Source: Voacanga thouarsii (taxonomy: Eukaryota > Streptophyta > Magnoliopsida > Gentianales > Apocynaceae). From it: DNA of 64,000 nucleotides. The stretch covers positions 7,965,001-8,029,000 of the forward strand of contig JANUWF010001783.1 of assembly GCA_026120185.1 (NCBI GenBank), in the 5' to 3' direction. The position numbers were made by a program, and so were the translations under genes. Shown here piece after piece: positions 35,735 through 47,454 of this stretch; positions within the stretch are counted from its first letter, which is position 1, and each line of letters starts with the position of its first letter. The notes beneath the pieces were generated by a model. That model did not search any database, was not told where the DNA came from, and was given only the letters and a program-made list of their open reading frames with translations.

Positions 35735-37029
35735 ATTGTAACACCCCTACTAAAGGTAATAGCGGAAGCATATCAAAATCGGGTGTCGCTCCGTCCAGTC
35801 ACCCAGATAAGGAGTCTTTATAACGAAAAAAAACCAACAGAGTATGTAAGGTCTAGATCCATAAAACAACCCATACTGATGGTCACGTGCACATATATAC
35901 TAAAGAATCTCATACATGAAAATTTTCATTCAACATCAGTAATAAGGTACATTATCCAAATAGGATCGGACCTATTCTGTTGTCACTGTGGTATCATTCT
36001 CTATCCATAGGTTTGCTCATCTCCGAATCCTACAAAAAGGGTAAACTAAAAGACATGTGTGAGTGAAAATCACCAAGTAAGTCCCGTGTGTGCTAGTACT
36101 TTATCAAAGAGACAGAGTACACAAAACTTTTGTGGAATAGCATACCATTTGTTCACTGGAAACAATTCCAAAACTTTTTAATGAAGAGTTTATTCAGAAC
36201 TCGATCGTTTTTGGAAAACTGTATTTCAATTTCAAATCATTGCCCTAAATTTTCCAAATCACAAGCACTTCTCCAACAGAAGATCGGCCTGTATTCACAT
36301 GCAAGTCCCACAGTCCTTACCTTCGGCGCCATGTATCATTGTACTGAGATCGCAGCCTCCAGAATTCAACCGTATGTCACCGAAATAAGTACACCGCAGC
36401 GTACTTCTGCTCAGGTATACCGTAGCATACCTAGTGTACTGCAGCACACAATCTTTTACTTGCCACCATAACGTCAATCACCATCGAGGCGGCAAAGAGT
36501 CAAACGCACCGAGTGTCCCCGCCCGGTATCCAGCGAATGACTCAAAATAATAAGCACATGCAGACGCGGCAATTGCCAAGTGCTAATCGACTAGTTAGGA
36601 CGACTCATCTCAATGTCCTGTCATCCCGTTCGGAGTAAGACAATCTCCAGAACTAGCTAGGTTACTTGGAGTCGTCTACCTCTAACATGAGCTAGTACAA
36701 AAATCAAAGTCCTTACTGAATACTCAACGTTAACAATACCAACCCCGTCTGACTGATTATGCCAGATGGTTATCTAATCCCGCAAGATTTTCAAATCAAA
36801 ATATTTTTGGGACAAAACAACATTTTTCAAAATTTGATCCCACTGACTCGCAAGTCAGATCATCATTCACATAGGCTCCGCAGAGCTAATCAATTCATTC
36901 CTTGGCACACCAGGCCAATAAATCAATTTCAGGGATCAAAAGTTCGTTTTCCAAAAGTTAATCTAATCACGAGGGATTATTTTCCAAAGTCATTTGAAAC
37001 AAGATAAAGAGTTTTGTTCACACATCAAA

Positions 37030-37430
37030 ATATGTTTCCAAGAGTATCCGGGTCATTTTCCCCATACTCGATCACAAGAGTCATTTCCAAGGGTATTCAG
37101 GTCATTTTACCTATACCCGATTCCAAAAGACTTTTTGAGGGTATTCGGGTTATTTTATCCTTACCCAATTTGAAAAGTATTCATAATAGTTTCAATAAGA
37201 ATATTTTGGTCATTTACCGAATACCCAAGTTCTAAATATTTTTATAAAATATTCCAATAAGGACATTTGGATCATTTTCCAAATACCCGACTCCAAAAAG
37301 GAACTAATTTCAAGGAATTCAGAATACTAATCTGAAAAAAGGATTAAATTCAAAATTTTCAAACATATTTTCATAAAATGTTTCAATTAGGGCATCTAGT
37401 CAATTTATGAATACCCGATTCTAAAATTCA
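37030..37430. repeat. Imperfect tandem repeats inside the chromovirus LTR
   Basis: About five degenerate units built around GGGTATTCGGGTCATTTT and ATACCCGATTCCAAAA, spaced roughly 60-85 bp, at about 37030, 37085, 37140, 37200, 37260 and 37385. Confidence 0.75.
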
Positions 37431-38777
37431 CAATTTTTTGAAAATCTCAAATATTTAATCCAAAATGACTAAATTCACAAAATTCATGCTTTAATCATCC
37501 AATAAGGTTTCCAAGCCAATAATGATGTTCAATCGAGCCCAAAATGACATAAAATAATTTTTGTTCAAATAAACCTTAAACATATTCAGAGATTTCCAAA
37601 ATAGTATAAAACATAGCATTTCATGAAAAAGTGAAGCACACTAGCTTTCAAATGGTTTTAGAAATCAAAAGGATTCACCTCGTGTCCTAAGCAACTCCTT
37701 CCGTTCACGGCCGTTTAACCTTCGTTTTTTCAGTTTTCGACGTTTTGTTGGCCATTTGTTGTTAAACCTACACCAAACATCGTTTTTGGGTCAATTCGTG
37801 TTTGGCCAAAAGATAGTCGACGGGTAGCCAATGTGCCCGACGGGCAGCTGACGTCCAACCGACGTTTAGCCGACGAGGCCAACGGTTAGCCAATGGTTAA
37901 GGAAAACGTTTAACTTTCGTTCACGTCGTTTCTATATTGTTTGATTAATTCTTTCATTTTCCTTTTTTCACATCCTCTCTCCCTTTATAAACAAGGGATT
38001 CACTTCATATTTCCTATTTATTTCATCCAAAATCACACAATTAATCATCCTATCCTTAAATTCATCTATTTTCGGACTCATTTTTCTGGAATTTCACAGA
38101 TTGACACATGATTTTGTTTTGCACATAACTTTCAATCCACAATTCCGATTTGGCTCTATGATATACCAAAAAAAATCTTAAGACTCTTAACTTTAATTAT
38201 GTGTAGGCCGTTTTCAGAGTTCTTATTCTAGTAACATGCTACTAGGCAAAAACCACCCCAATAGTTTTGTCTCAATTTCACTATTCATGCTTTCTTTTAT
38301 TTTCCTTTAGCCTTTAGCACTTTGCAACCATTAATTCATTCAATCCTCCTTCAAATAATCTTTAATTCTAAATTTTCATATTTCCAGTAGCTCACAAAAG
38401 TCACACTTATTCAACACAAATTTATCTCTTCTAATCAAAAGCTAGTTTGAACCATTTTTTTTCCAACCAAGTAAATTCCATTTTAACTCTACTTTGATCA
38501 TCACCTCTTCAACCAAGAATAAGCCCTCAAGCTACCATAATTATTTAGTTCTTCCTCACATAAAACATCATTCAAAGGCCCTTTAGGCAGCTGGCACATA
38601 TACAAGTATGTATAAAGTTCATAAACCCTAACTTTGATCCGAAATCAATACATAAAATTCATATTTTTATGTTAAAATTCACATCGTCATAGTCATCATT
38701 CATCCAATAACAACTTTAATTCAAGCAAGGTAAGATTTTAATTTATATTTGAGGCTATTTGGTGTGATTTTGCTCCA

Positions 38778-38782
<5 letters not shown>

Positions 38783-38808
<26 letters not shown>
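38783..38808. repeat. (CA)13 microsatellite in the 5' LTR
   Basis: Thirteen CA units. The homologous point in the 3' LTR (about 29099-29108) has about four, so the tract expanded in this copy after insertion, or contracted in the other. Confidence 0.9.
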
Positions 38809-39832
38809 TTCTTTCTTTCTCTCTTGGTTTTTCTCATCATTTTCTTTCTTATTTCCTCTTGTTTTTCTTTCTCCAAGGCTGGACAAAAATATGGTTGTAA
38901 ATCAGCCTCTTCACCACCATTCTTCATCAAAAATTTGGCCAAAAAATATTAAATCAATTAATTGTGTGGTGGCTAATGTATAGGTGTGTTCTAATGAAAA
39001 ATTTACACACCAATCACTTTTATTTCCTCCACAAAAATTTCTTTATTTCTTCTTGCAAGGCCAATGAAATTCTTGGCCAATTTTCAGCCATTCATTCATC
39101 TTTTCTTGGCCTAAATATTGGCCAATTATATTGCTTAAGACCTTAGTCAAGTGGGCCCACGAGTGATGTGTTCCAATCACAAAACTACACATCATTCTTC
39201 ATTTTTTTTTTTTTTTGGCAAAAGCTTATTTAAGAAGTCTTGCATACATGAATCTTTTATGCATCCTCTTATTATTTGACACTTGTCCTTGGTCACCAAT
39301 CACAAGAAGCCGCACGTCCTATTTTCAACTGCATTTTCATATTTTTTTTAGAAATGACCAAAATTAGGTGCGTAATGGGAAAATATTTTATTTCACCAAT
39401 CAACTCCTAAAATTACACTAAATTTATTGGTAACGCTTAAATTCTTCAGTTCCTTTTCTACTTGATCAAATTTGTGGTCAAAGTCGCGGGCGTGATTAAA
39501 ATGACAAAAATGTCCCCGATACCCCGAATAGCAAAATTCATACCAAAACGTGCGTTTCATTGCACTGATCAATTTCTCTTTTTAAAATACCCTAAAATTC
39601 TTATTTTTTATAATAATAATAGCCTTCAAAAAATTTAGAATACGGGTAGAACAAATCTAATAATTACATCCAGGTCCCGACAAAATATTATTATACTAAA
39701 ATATTCGTCTCATTATACCGATCATTTTTTGTTCTAGCCATTGATATAAATACTCATCCTATTACAAATAGTAGCCAATTGAAAGTAAAAGGTGGGGTGG
39801 TACAAAAATGATAAAAGTTTTCTTTTTTTTCT

Positions 39833-41500
39833 CGACAATGGTGCCAAAAATTTATTGTGTATGGAGTTATGACAAAAAGATATGGGGTTATTTAAAATGC
39901 AGCCGCCATGTACCAATTAAACCTTACTCCTAAAGATATAACATAGCATAGTAGCAAGCACAATATTGATCCCACAAGGAACAAGAGTAATATGCTATAT
40001 AAGAAAAATCATTAATCAACTCATTTTTATGACATCTTCTTGTGAATACTTAACCTAATTAATCCCAATGATGCATTATTTACAAGTATATACAAATAAA
40101 TGAGGGAATCAAATAAGGAAGCTACTAAATTCTACTTCTAAGCAAAGTAGGAAACAAAGAAACACATAGGAAACAAGCAAGAAAAAGAAAACTTCAAGAT
40201 TAATTAATTAATTACCAAGTTCTTAGGCATATGTTATGAATCAATTCAAGTACTTACTATTGATTAGACTACTTTGAGTAGTTGATTTTAGAACTCTATC
40301 TTAGCACCTAAAGTAAAAATGGACTAACTATTACTTAGAGCCTAAGTTAAAATCTCTAACTCAATTCTTAATCCAAGTCACTTAATCAACTCTTTTTCTT
40401 AAAGACATTAATACTTTGAGTTAAAAAACGTCTTAGATAAAAAATCAAATTGATAAGTACATCAAGGCATCACTAATATCAAGTTAAACATAACCAAAAG
40501 CTGCAATCATGTATAACATTGAATCATACAATTCCCTAATAACTTAATCAAGCCAAAAGTTGCAACTTGATTAAGCTAATAGATGCTACTTAGCAAATCA
40601 ATCAAATCAATTAACTTAGCCATAGAATCATTTTACTCAAATATGTAAAACATACATAAAGGAAATTAAAACAGTTGATAGAAATGATATCCGAAATTAT
40701 ATATATACTCAAAAGGTAATCAAGAGAATATCAAAGATGAAATCTTTAATACAATAAATCTCAAAGTATCTTAGAATTAATAATAAAAAATAGCCTCAAA
40801 ACATAGATAAGATTCTCAATTTTTTGAATACAAAGAAAACTTGAGGACATTAAAGACTGGATACAAGAAGAAACAAGAGAAAGATTGAAAAATAGAACTG
40901 GGAAAGCCCATAATCCCTAGTTCTCCTTGCCTCCTAGTTTTTTCTCCTCTTTGAGCCTTCTTTGGTGCCTTTCTCTTAAAAAATATGAAAGAAATAGGTA
41001 TTGTGGTGATTGTTATGAATTTGGATGTCCTCCACCTTTATATAGAGTCTTTAAACCTTCCTTGAATGAATTTGGGAAGTTTACACCGACATTGGACTTA
41101 TTTAGAATTTTCTAAAACCTTCAAGGAGGTGGCATGACATATATGCATGGGCATGCCTTGAAACAATGCACAATTCTTACCAAAATTGCTCGCCATTAGT
41201 ACAGGATATGGCACAGCTTTACATGTGGCCAAGATGATGCACGTCTATGCGCTTGGCCATGCATTTTGCAGAATTGTAATTTTCTTCTTTTTGTTAAACT
41301 TATAGGAGCAAAAAATCTTTTCCTTTTTTACACGGCATGATGCATGGGCATGCCACATGTCGTGCATGGCTCCTAGAACTTTTTTCGTTTTCTCTATTTT
41401 GTATGGCTTAATGCATGGTCATGCACCAAGACGTGCATGCACTAAGAACCCTTAAAAATTAATTTAGCTTACATTCTAAGGCCTTTTAATAGCTTGTGTC
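39833..41500 (-). repeat. Athila-like LTR, minus orientation, with primer-site remnant
   Basis: At 39833-39853 the minus strand reads TTTTTGGCACCATTGTCGAG, a decayed Athila/Tat-type primer site (TTTTTGGCGCCGTTGCCGGG in the family). The LTR inner end is at 39856. The rest is AT-rich, with a cluster of GCATGC and CATGGGCATGCC-like cores at 41130-41450. The internal region of this element is absent. The plus-strand frame 40927-41115 is treated as spurious. Confidence 0.55.
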
Positions 41501-41502
41501 GT

Positions 41503-42330
41503 ATGTAGTTAACTATCTCACTCAAGATGTAGAATTAAAAGCAATCATATTTGTCTTGAAGAAATAGAGACACTATTTGTGTGAAGGAGATCACGACAGC
41601 TCACAAAAGCTTGAAGTATAGTTTTACTCAGAAAGATTTGAATTCAAAGTAGAGGAGATGGATAAAGTTTCTTGAAGATGTCAGTACCCGATCAATTACC
41701 ATCTTGGTAAAGTAAATGTGGTAGCATACGTGTTAAGCTAAAATGTGAGAATGGCTAGGTTATGGGTGCAAGAAATATAAGTAGTTCAAGAAGTGTTATC
41801 CTTAGATGTAGAAGTAAAGAAAGAAAATGTTTGGTTGTAAAATTTGAGTGTAGTGCATGATTTGAAATAGGAAATCTTCGATGCTCACCTGAATAAATTA
41901 AGAATTTCAAGCTTTCAAGAAAAAGGAAGTGGGAAGAGGGAATCAAGATTTTTTTAGCAAGAATGAAAAAGGCATAGTTTAGGAAGTGGTAGATAGACCA
42001 AAACGACACTTTTCGTTCCAGTGAGTATGAGATACTCTATAGTGTGGTTAGCTCAAGTCTATATTTAAGAAGTTGTAAGATCTTCTAGTGTTCTAATGAG
42101 TATTGTTTCTAATCTAGACCTTACTTTACTTCGAGATTTTGGCTCAAGTTCCAAGAACCTTTGGACATGATGTTAAAATTCAGCATCCCAGTTCACCATC
42201 AAACAAGTAGATAGTTTGAAAGGGTTATACAGATCCTCAAAAATATGCTTAGGGCAAGTGGATTGATAGCATTCCATATGCTGAGTTGGCATATAATAAT
42301 TATTATTAACCATCCATTAAACTGACACTA
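41503..42330 (+). pseudogene. Gypsy RNase H-integrase fragment
   Basis: The plus-strand translation, with stops, reads LTQDVELKAIIFVLKK...RHYLCEG (RNase H, about 41515-41590), YHLGKVNVVAYVLS (about 41700-41740), YFTSRFWLKFQEPLDMMLKF (about 42125-42180), ERVIQILKNMLRASGLIAFH (about 42220-42280) and WHIIIIINHP (integrase end). It is a piece of a Gypsy pol, like that of chromoviruses, cut at both ends by Athila-like LTRs. Confidence 0.8.
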
Positions 42331-42331
42331 A

Positions 42332-43879
42332 TGAGTGCTTAGAATATATATATTTTCATGTTATTTATGTTATTATTGTGGAGAATTCTTTGATAGATGA
42401 CTATTCATTCCCTTATTTTTATCTTAATTTGTGTAGAATACTTAGAGTGAAGATTTAGTGAATAAAATAAGATGAAATGTGCAAAATAAGCTGCTAAATG
42501 AAGAGAAATGGTGCCGCCTAAGCCAAGAGAGCCAACGCCATTCAATTTCAGAGTTCAAGAGCTTCAAATTTCTAGGAATTAGCGGTGTCATTTTTACTAA
42601 CCTACCCAATTCCATTTAAATTTAGATAATTCAAGGATTTAAACTTCGGAGAGTTAGCAGCACGTTCTATTGAACATAATCGGCACCACTTATAGGAAGG
42701 ATACAAAAAAAGAAGCGTAGGCGGGAACGAATATGCCAATACAAGTGGTATCTCTTAACATCACAAAATGCTCCTATTCATAAAAAAAAACTATAAATAT
42801 CCAATTTTTGTGCCTAGAAAAAGGGCTAGACATTAGAGAATGACTATAGAGCTTGGAAAAGTAAGGAAAACACTAATGAGACAAGATCAAGGTGATTTAG
42901 GAGAGGATGATGAGGATTATCCATGGAATTTATTAAGGAAGAAAAGAAGCCTTGTCTATGAGTTTTTTTTTAATTTTATTTTCTTTGTATTTTCATTAGG
43001 AAATTGTTGAAATTCATTGTATTTAAATTATAATTAAGGATTGTACCCTAATTATACCTTAGATTTGATTGTTTATCTTAGATCTACTAATTTCTATCTT
43101 GGGTGTTCAATTACTTTGGTTTGATTGTATAGAATTGGGTGATTCAAATTAGTTGATTTTGTTAATTAATTTTTTCTATCTTAATGAATTCGAGATATGG
43201 AGTTAAGATTTAGAATACTAATTTACTTGATTTGATGTTTGTCTTCTTCAATTAACTCGAGAGAGGAAATTGGGGATTTGTGCTTGGCAATTGAAGGACT
43301 AATGAAATCATCTACAGATATAGGTTTTATGACTTTTGAATGCTTTTGGGCAATTGAGTTTATCATTATGTTTTTTTGGGTTGAGTTGATTAGGTAGAAA
43401 TATCAAACAATTTAACTTATGATTAAAGATTTCATAACTAGAAGAGAGTGAGACCTAACTTTATAATTTTCTTCAATGCCTAGATTAGGATTTAATTGAT
43501 GTGGGAGGTGCTCATTTCTTGGTATAAATCTAGGAGAATTCTCTTATTTACATGGCATTATTCTTCTATCCTACTCCTTATTATTTTGTGCCCTGCCTTA
43601 TATGATTTCATTGTATTCTCAATGATGATCTAGTGTAGCTTAGTTTAGTATTTTTATTTTTATTTATCATTTTATTTTATTTGGCCAAATAATGAAATGA
43701 TAGTAAAGTATGAGTACTTTCTACCTTTCCCGAGAATTCAATACTTTCCATTAGAATTTTATATTACAAAAAAGGTATATTTGCCTAGAGGGTGTGTATG
43801 TGAATAATTATGATGTTTTAATTAAAACTTGAACATTTATGTGATTTTGTCGAGAATATTTCCTCTGAGCACACGCACA
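42332..43879 (+). repeat. Athila-type 5' LTR, plus orientation
   Basis: Ends in ...CACGCACA directly before TTATCAAGTTTTGGCACCAT, the Athila primer-site context. It contains GCCGCC/CGGCACC-like cores (42510-42700), a leader-like purine-rich region (42840-42960) and the CTTTCCCGAGAATTCAATAC region near 43725. The start is uncertain; TGAGTGCTTAGAA at 42332 follows the broken integrase fragment. No second LTR is visible. Confidence 0.65.
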
Positions 43880-43880
43880 T

Positions 43881-43910
43881 TATCAAGTTTTGGCACCATT
43901 TCTGGGGATT
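43881..43910 (+). other. Athila-type primer binding site
   Basis: TGGCACCATTTCTGGGGATT (43891-43910) is a decayed form of the family's TGGCGCCGTTGCCGGGGA, complementary to the tRNA used by Athila/Tat elements. Confidence 0.75.
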
Positions 43911-44199
43911 GAATGGTAATATTCTAAAACAATTGAGTTTTGTTGATTTGACTTTTGTATATATGTACATAAGACTAACTTGTACATGTAGGTAGTTTGT
44001 ACATAAGAACTTGTAATTAGTACTTCTTTGTCTTGATATTTTGATACTTTATAAATATTTTCCCTCTTTATTTGGTTCATTAATATGCATATCTTGTTGT
44101 ATTATTATATTTTATTATGTTTTTTCCTTTGACTTTGAATTTTTTATTTTTAAGTTTTTAGTAATTGTGTTTTGTTATTTTTGTTTGGTAGGCTATTTC

Positions 44200-46432
44200 T
44201 CTTGTGTATGAATAAAGAAGATTGTTTGGATATTATGGAGCTTGATCTTTAGATTGAAAGAACTTTAAGAAATATTAGAAAAGATATGCATGAAGAGAAA
44301 ACTCAATTTGTTAATCTAGGTGAAAGAATTGAAGATTTTTGTGGATGAAATGTAGACGTCACCTTTAATAGAAGATCTTCTAGGTGATTTTGTAATCACA
44401 GCTGATTCACACTTTCATACAATGGAGGCATTGTTGTGAAATCAAGAGAAACTTCTCTCCACTCTAGAACGTCAACTTAGGCAATTAGCAAGCTTATTTG
44501 TGGATAGAAAAGTGGGAGAACATGCAGAGGAAATCACATTAAGAAGTGGCAAACAATTGGAGACCCAAACAAGTATTATAGAAGAAATGAAGGATGAACA
44601 AGTTGAAAAAATAGGGAACAACAGCTACAAAGCTTGAACGGTGCCACTTCAAGTGATAGAAGTGATGCCGTTTCATAAACCAAAAGATGATTTAGCTACA
44701 AAAGGAGTCCAAGGGCACAAGCCTCTTGTTCCATATCCAAGTCAATTGCAGAAAGGAAAAGACGATGAGCAATTTGGAAAATTTTTGAGCTATTCAAATA
44801 ACTTCATATCAATCTTCTTCTCATCAAAGTATAAGCTCAAATGCCAAAATACACCAATTTCCTTAATAATATCTTATCAAATAAGGGAAAATTGGAAGAT
44901 TTATCTACTATGATGTTGAATAAAAAGTGCTCAGCCATATTTTAGAGCAAAAATAAGCTACATCAAAAGTTAAAAGACCCAGGAAGCTTCTCTATCCCTT
45001 GCTTGATTGGTAGTTTAACTTTTGGAAATGCATTTGTAGATTTGGGTGTTAGCATAAACTTGTTATTTTTTGTGACTTTTAAAAAGCTAGGCCTAGGTGA
45101 GCTAAAACCCACTAGGATAAGTATTCAATTAGCTGATAGAACTGCGATCTTAGGAGGATTGTAAAGGATGTGCTTGTAAAGGTGGACAAATTTATTTTCA
45201 TAGTAGACTTTGTTATTTTTGATATGGATGAGGACTTTAAAGTTCCTTTGATTCTAGACCTTGTCTAACAACTTCAAAAGCTATTATGAAGTTCATGGGG
45301 AAAAGTTGATACTTAGGGTTGAAGATGATGAAGTTACCATTAAAATATCTAAAGGCACGGAGCATTCTTCCATTCATAATGATGATTCTTGTTTTATGAT
45401 AGATATTGTTGATAACTGCATTGTGGCTCATATGTAAGAATGTTTGATTGAGGAGTCCTTGGAGGGATTTTGGGAAGTTGACATGGAAGGAGAAATGATC
45501 AAATCTTTGAGGGAATTGGTGACATATATTGATGATCATGAGGAAATCTCTAAATCAGAAGTTTTTAAATCATTAAAAAGGTAAGCCTTACAAGAATGAA
45601 ATCATCTCTTGAAGACCCACCAAAGTTGGAGTTGAAGAAACTACCAGAACATTTAGAATATGCATTTCTGAAAGAAGAAGAAAAGTTACCAGTGATCATT
45701 GCAAAGGATTTAACTGATAAGCAAAAAGAACAATTGATTCAAGAGTCCTGAAGAAGCACGTGAAAGCCATTGCTTAGAAGATAATGGACATCAAAGGGAT
45801 AAGCCCTTTTTGCACACACAAAATCTTACTAGAAGAGAATGCAAAGCCAGGGGTGCAATTATAGAAAAGACTCAATCTAAACATAACTGATGTTGTGAAA
45901 GATGAGGTTATTAAACTTCTTGACTCTGGGATTATATACCCCATTTCAGATAGTATATGGGTGAGCCCAACACAAATGATCCTAAAGAAAGATAGAATAA
46001 TAGTATCTCTTAATGAAAAGAATGAACTCATCCCCATGAGGTTGGTGACTAGATAGAGTGTGTGTATTGATTACAGAAAGCTTAACGAGGCAACAAAAAA
46101 GGACCACTTTCTACTTACATTTATCGATCAAATGGTGGAGAGGTTGGTAGGCTACATGTATTACTATTTCTTGGATAGATTCTTTAGCTATTTTAAGATT
46201 CCTATACCTCTTGAAGATCAAAAGAAAACCACATTCACATGTCCTTTTGACACATTTGCTTGTCGTTCCATGCCTTTGAGTCTTTGTAATAGTTCAAGTA
46301 CATTTCAAAGATGTATGATGGTTATTTTTGAGGGATTAGTGGGCAGTATCATGGAAGTATTTATAGATAATTTTTTTTTTATCTTTAGAGATTTATTTGA
46401 GTTATGTTTGAAGAATTTGGAAATAGTGCTTC
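44200..46432 (+). pseudogene. Athila-type gag-protease-RT, decayed and truncated
   Basis: The Gag C-terminal part includes KPLVPYPSQLQKGKDDEQFG (44720-44780). A protease region is in pieces around 44990-45270 (KVDKFIFIVDFVIFDMDED in one frame). The RT start at 46060-46430 reads VCIDYRKLNEATKKDHFLLT, FIDQMVERL, TFTCPFDTFACRSMPLSLCN and ATFQRCMM-like SSTFQRCMM; the catalytic aspartates are altered (VFIDNFF). The sequence stops at 46432, exactly where a CACTA terminus begins, so RNase H and integrase are missing. Confidence 0.85.
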
Positions 46433-47063
46433 CACTACGAGAAAACTGCCTTTTAGAGACAAAAAAAATTTCATCTCTAAACACTGGAATTCATCTCTAA
46501 ACTATCGTTAGAGACAAAATGGAGGCAAAAGGGGCGTGGTCTCTAAAAAATGTGTCTCTATTTAGAGATGAACTGAAAATTTGGTCTTTAAATTGTAGAG
46601 ATGGAAATAATTCATCTCTAAATTATCAGGTAAAATGCCAAAGTCAACACTTTATTAGAGACGCAATTTTCATCTCTAATCCGTCACGGGTTTTAAAACC
46701 GAATATGAACATTTTGTCTCTAACATAGAGATGGATTTTTTGTCACTATTTTGACTCGATTTTGAGATAAATTTTTTAGACTATCCAAAATAATTTTAGT
46801 CTCTATTTAGAAACAAAAATTAGCGATTAATGTTATCCGTCTCTAATTAGAGACGAACATAAAAAATTTTATCTCTAACATAGAGACGAATTTTTGTCAC
46901 TATTTTTTGATTCGATTTGGAGACAAATTTTTTAGATCAATCAAAATAATCCTTTGTCTCCATTTAGAAACTAATTTGTCTGTCACTATATTGGAGACTT
47001 TTTTTTTTCCCATCTCCATTCTGACTCTACTTTGATAGAACATAGAGACAAAAATTATAGATG
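46433..47063 (+). mobile_element. One end of a CACTA (En/Spm) transposon
   Basis: Starts CACTACGAGAAAACTGCC, the signature terminus of CACTA elements. It is followed by ~600 bp of subterminal repeats in both orientations: TAGAGACAAAA / TTCATCTCTAA and variants, more than a dozen copies. The partner terminus (…GTAGTG) is not found downstream, and no transposase is seen, so the extent is unknown. It truncates the Athila RT. Confidence 0.85.
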
Positions 47064-47373
47064 AAAATATGCGATTCTATTTTTGAGAAAAATAATAATA
47101 TATTCAATAATTCTAATATTATATTCACTATGTAAATGCTAAACAAAAAAAAAAACATAATAATATTAAACATTACAAAATATTTCCAACAAAATATAGT
47201 AAAAAATAATATAATGTGTAACATTACAAAATATTAGAAACAAAATATAGTACAAAAATATTATAATCCCTTTTCAAGGAGGAACTCTTCTATGATAAGG
47301 GCACAGGTAGGTAGACAATTTTCATGGGGTGTAGGCTTCCCAAAAGGTATTAGAACAAGTAAAGGAACAGAAA

Positions 47374-47454
47374 TGAATACTGCTTGGATGCTTTTCTCCA
47401 GTCAGCACCAGCCTTCATCATTGCAGCAAATTCCTCATAACTTATACGTCTATC
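47374..47454 (-). pseudogene. CDPK terminal-exon relic (fourth EF-hand region)
   Basis: The minus-strand translation [20 protein letters not shown] then KASKQYS is the end of the calcium-dependent protein kinase calmodulin-like domain; group III CDPKs (CPK7/8/32 type) have [20 protein letters not shown] here. The 5' edge follows GTGCAAG, a degraded acceptor at the family's usual exon boundary. After QYS the expected RERFNSLSLKL-type tail is missing, so the 3' part is lost. No kinase domain or other EF-hand exon is seen upstream in this window. It is therefore an isolated exon, from a captured fragment or a dead gene. Confidence 0.85.

Larger units (their letters stand above)
28606..39804 (-). 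mobile_element. Tekay-like Ty3/Gypsy chromovirus, decayed and interrupted
   Basis: Minus-strand order: 4.07-kb 5' LTR (35737-39804), tRNA-Met primer site, an acidic 5' ORF, gag knuckle, protease, RT, RNase H, integrase with a chromodomain-like tail, polypurine tract (AATGAGGGGAGAA) and truncated 3' LTR. LTR ends are TGTAACACCC...GGGTGTTACA. The chromodomain-type end, the very long LTRs and a polypurine/LTR junction of the AGGACGAAATTTTTTG...GGGGAGAATGTAACA kind point to the Tekay/Del group. A solo LTR is inserted at 34172-35240. Numerous stops occur in every domain. Confidence 0.85.
35737..39804 (-). repeat. Chromovirus 5' LTR (4,068 bp)
   Basis: On the plus strand it starts TGTAACACCCC and ends GGGGTGGTACA. 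The inner part carries GTGTCGCTCCGTCC and the GC-rich block 36480-36750. Imperfect 60-85-bp repeats occupy 37030-37430. A GC-rich patch with repeated GCCGACG/CGACGGG cores is at 37790-37920. The outer 1.5 kb (38293-39804) matches the 3' LTR. Plus-strand open frames within it (for example 36130-36471 and 36759-37235) show no protein similarity and are read as LTR sequence. Confidence 0.85.

Noticed and set aside
36130..37235. Three moderate plus-strand frames
   Set aside because: They sit wholly inside the chromovirus 5' LTR, one over its tandem repeats, and show no protein similarity.
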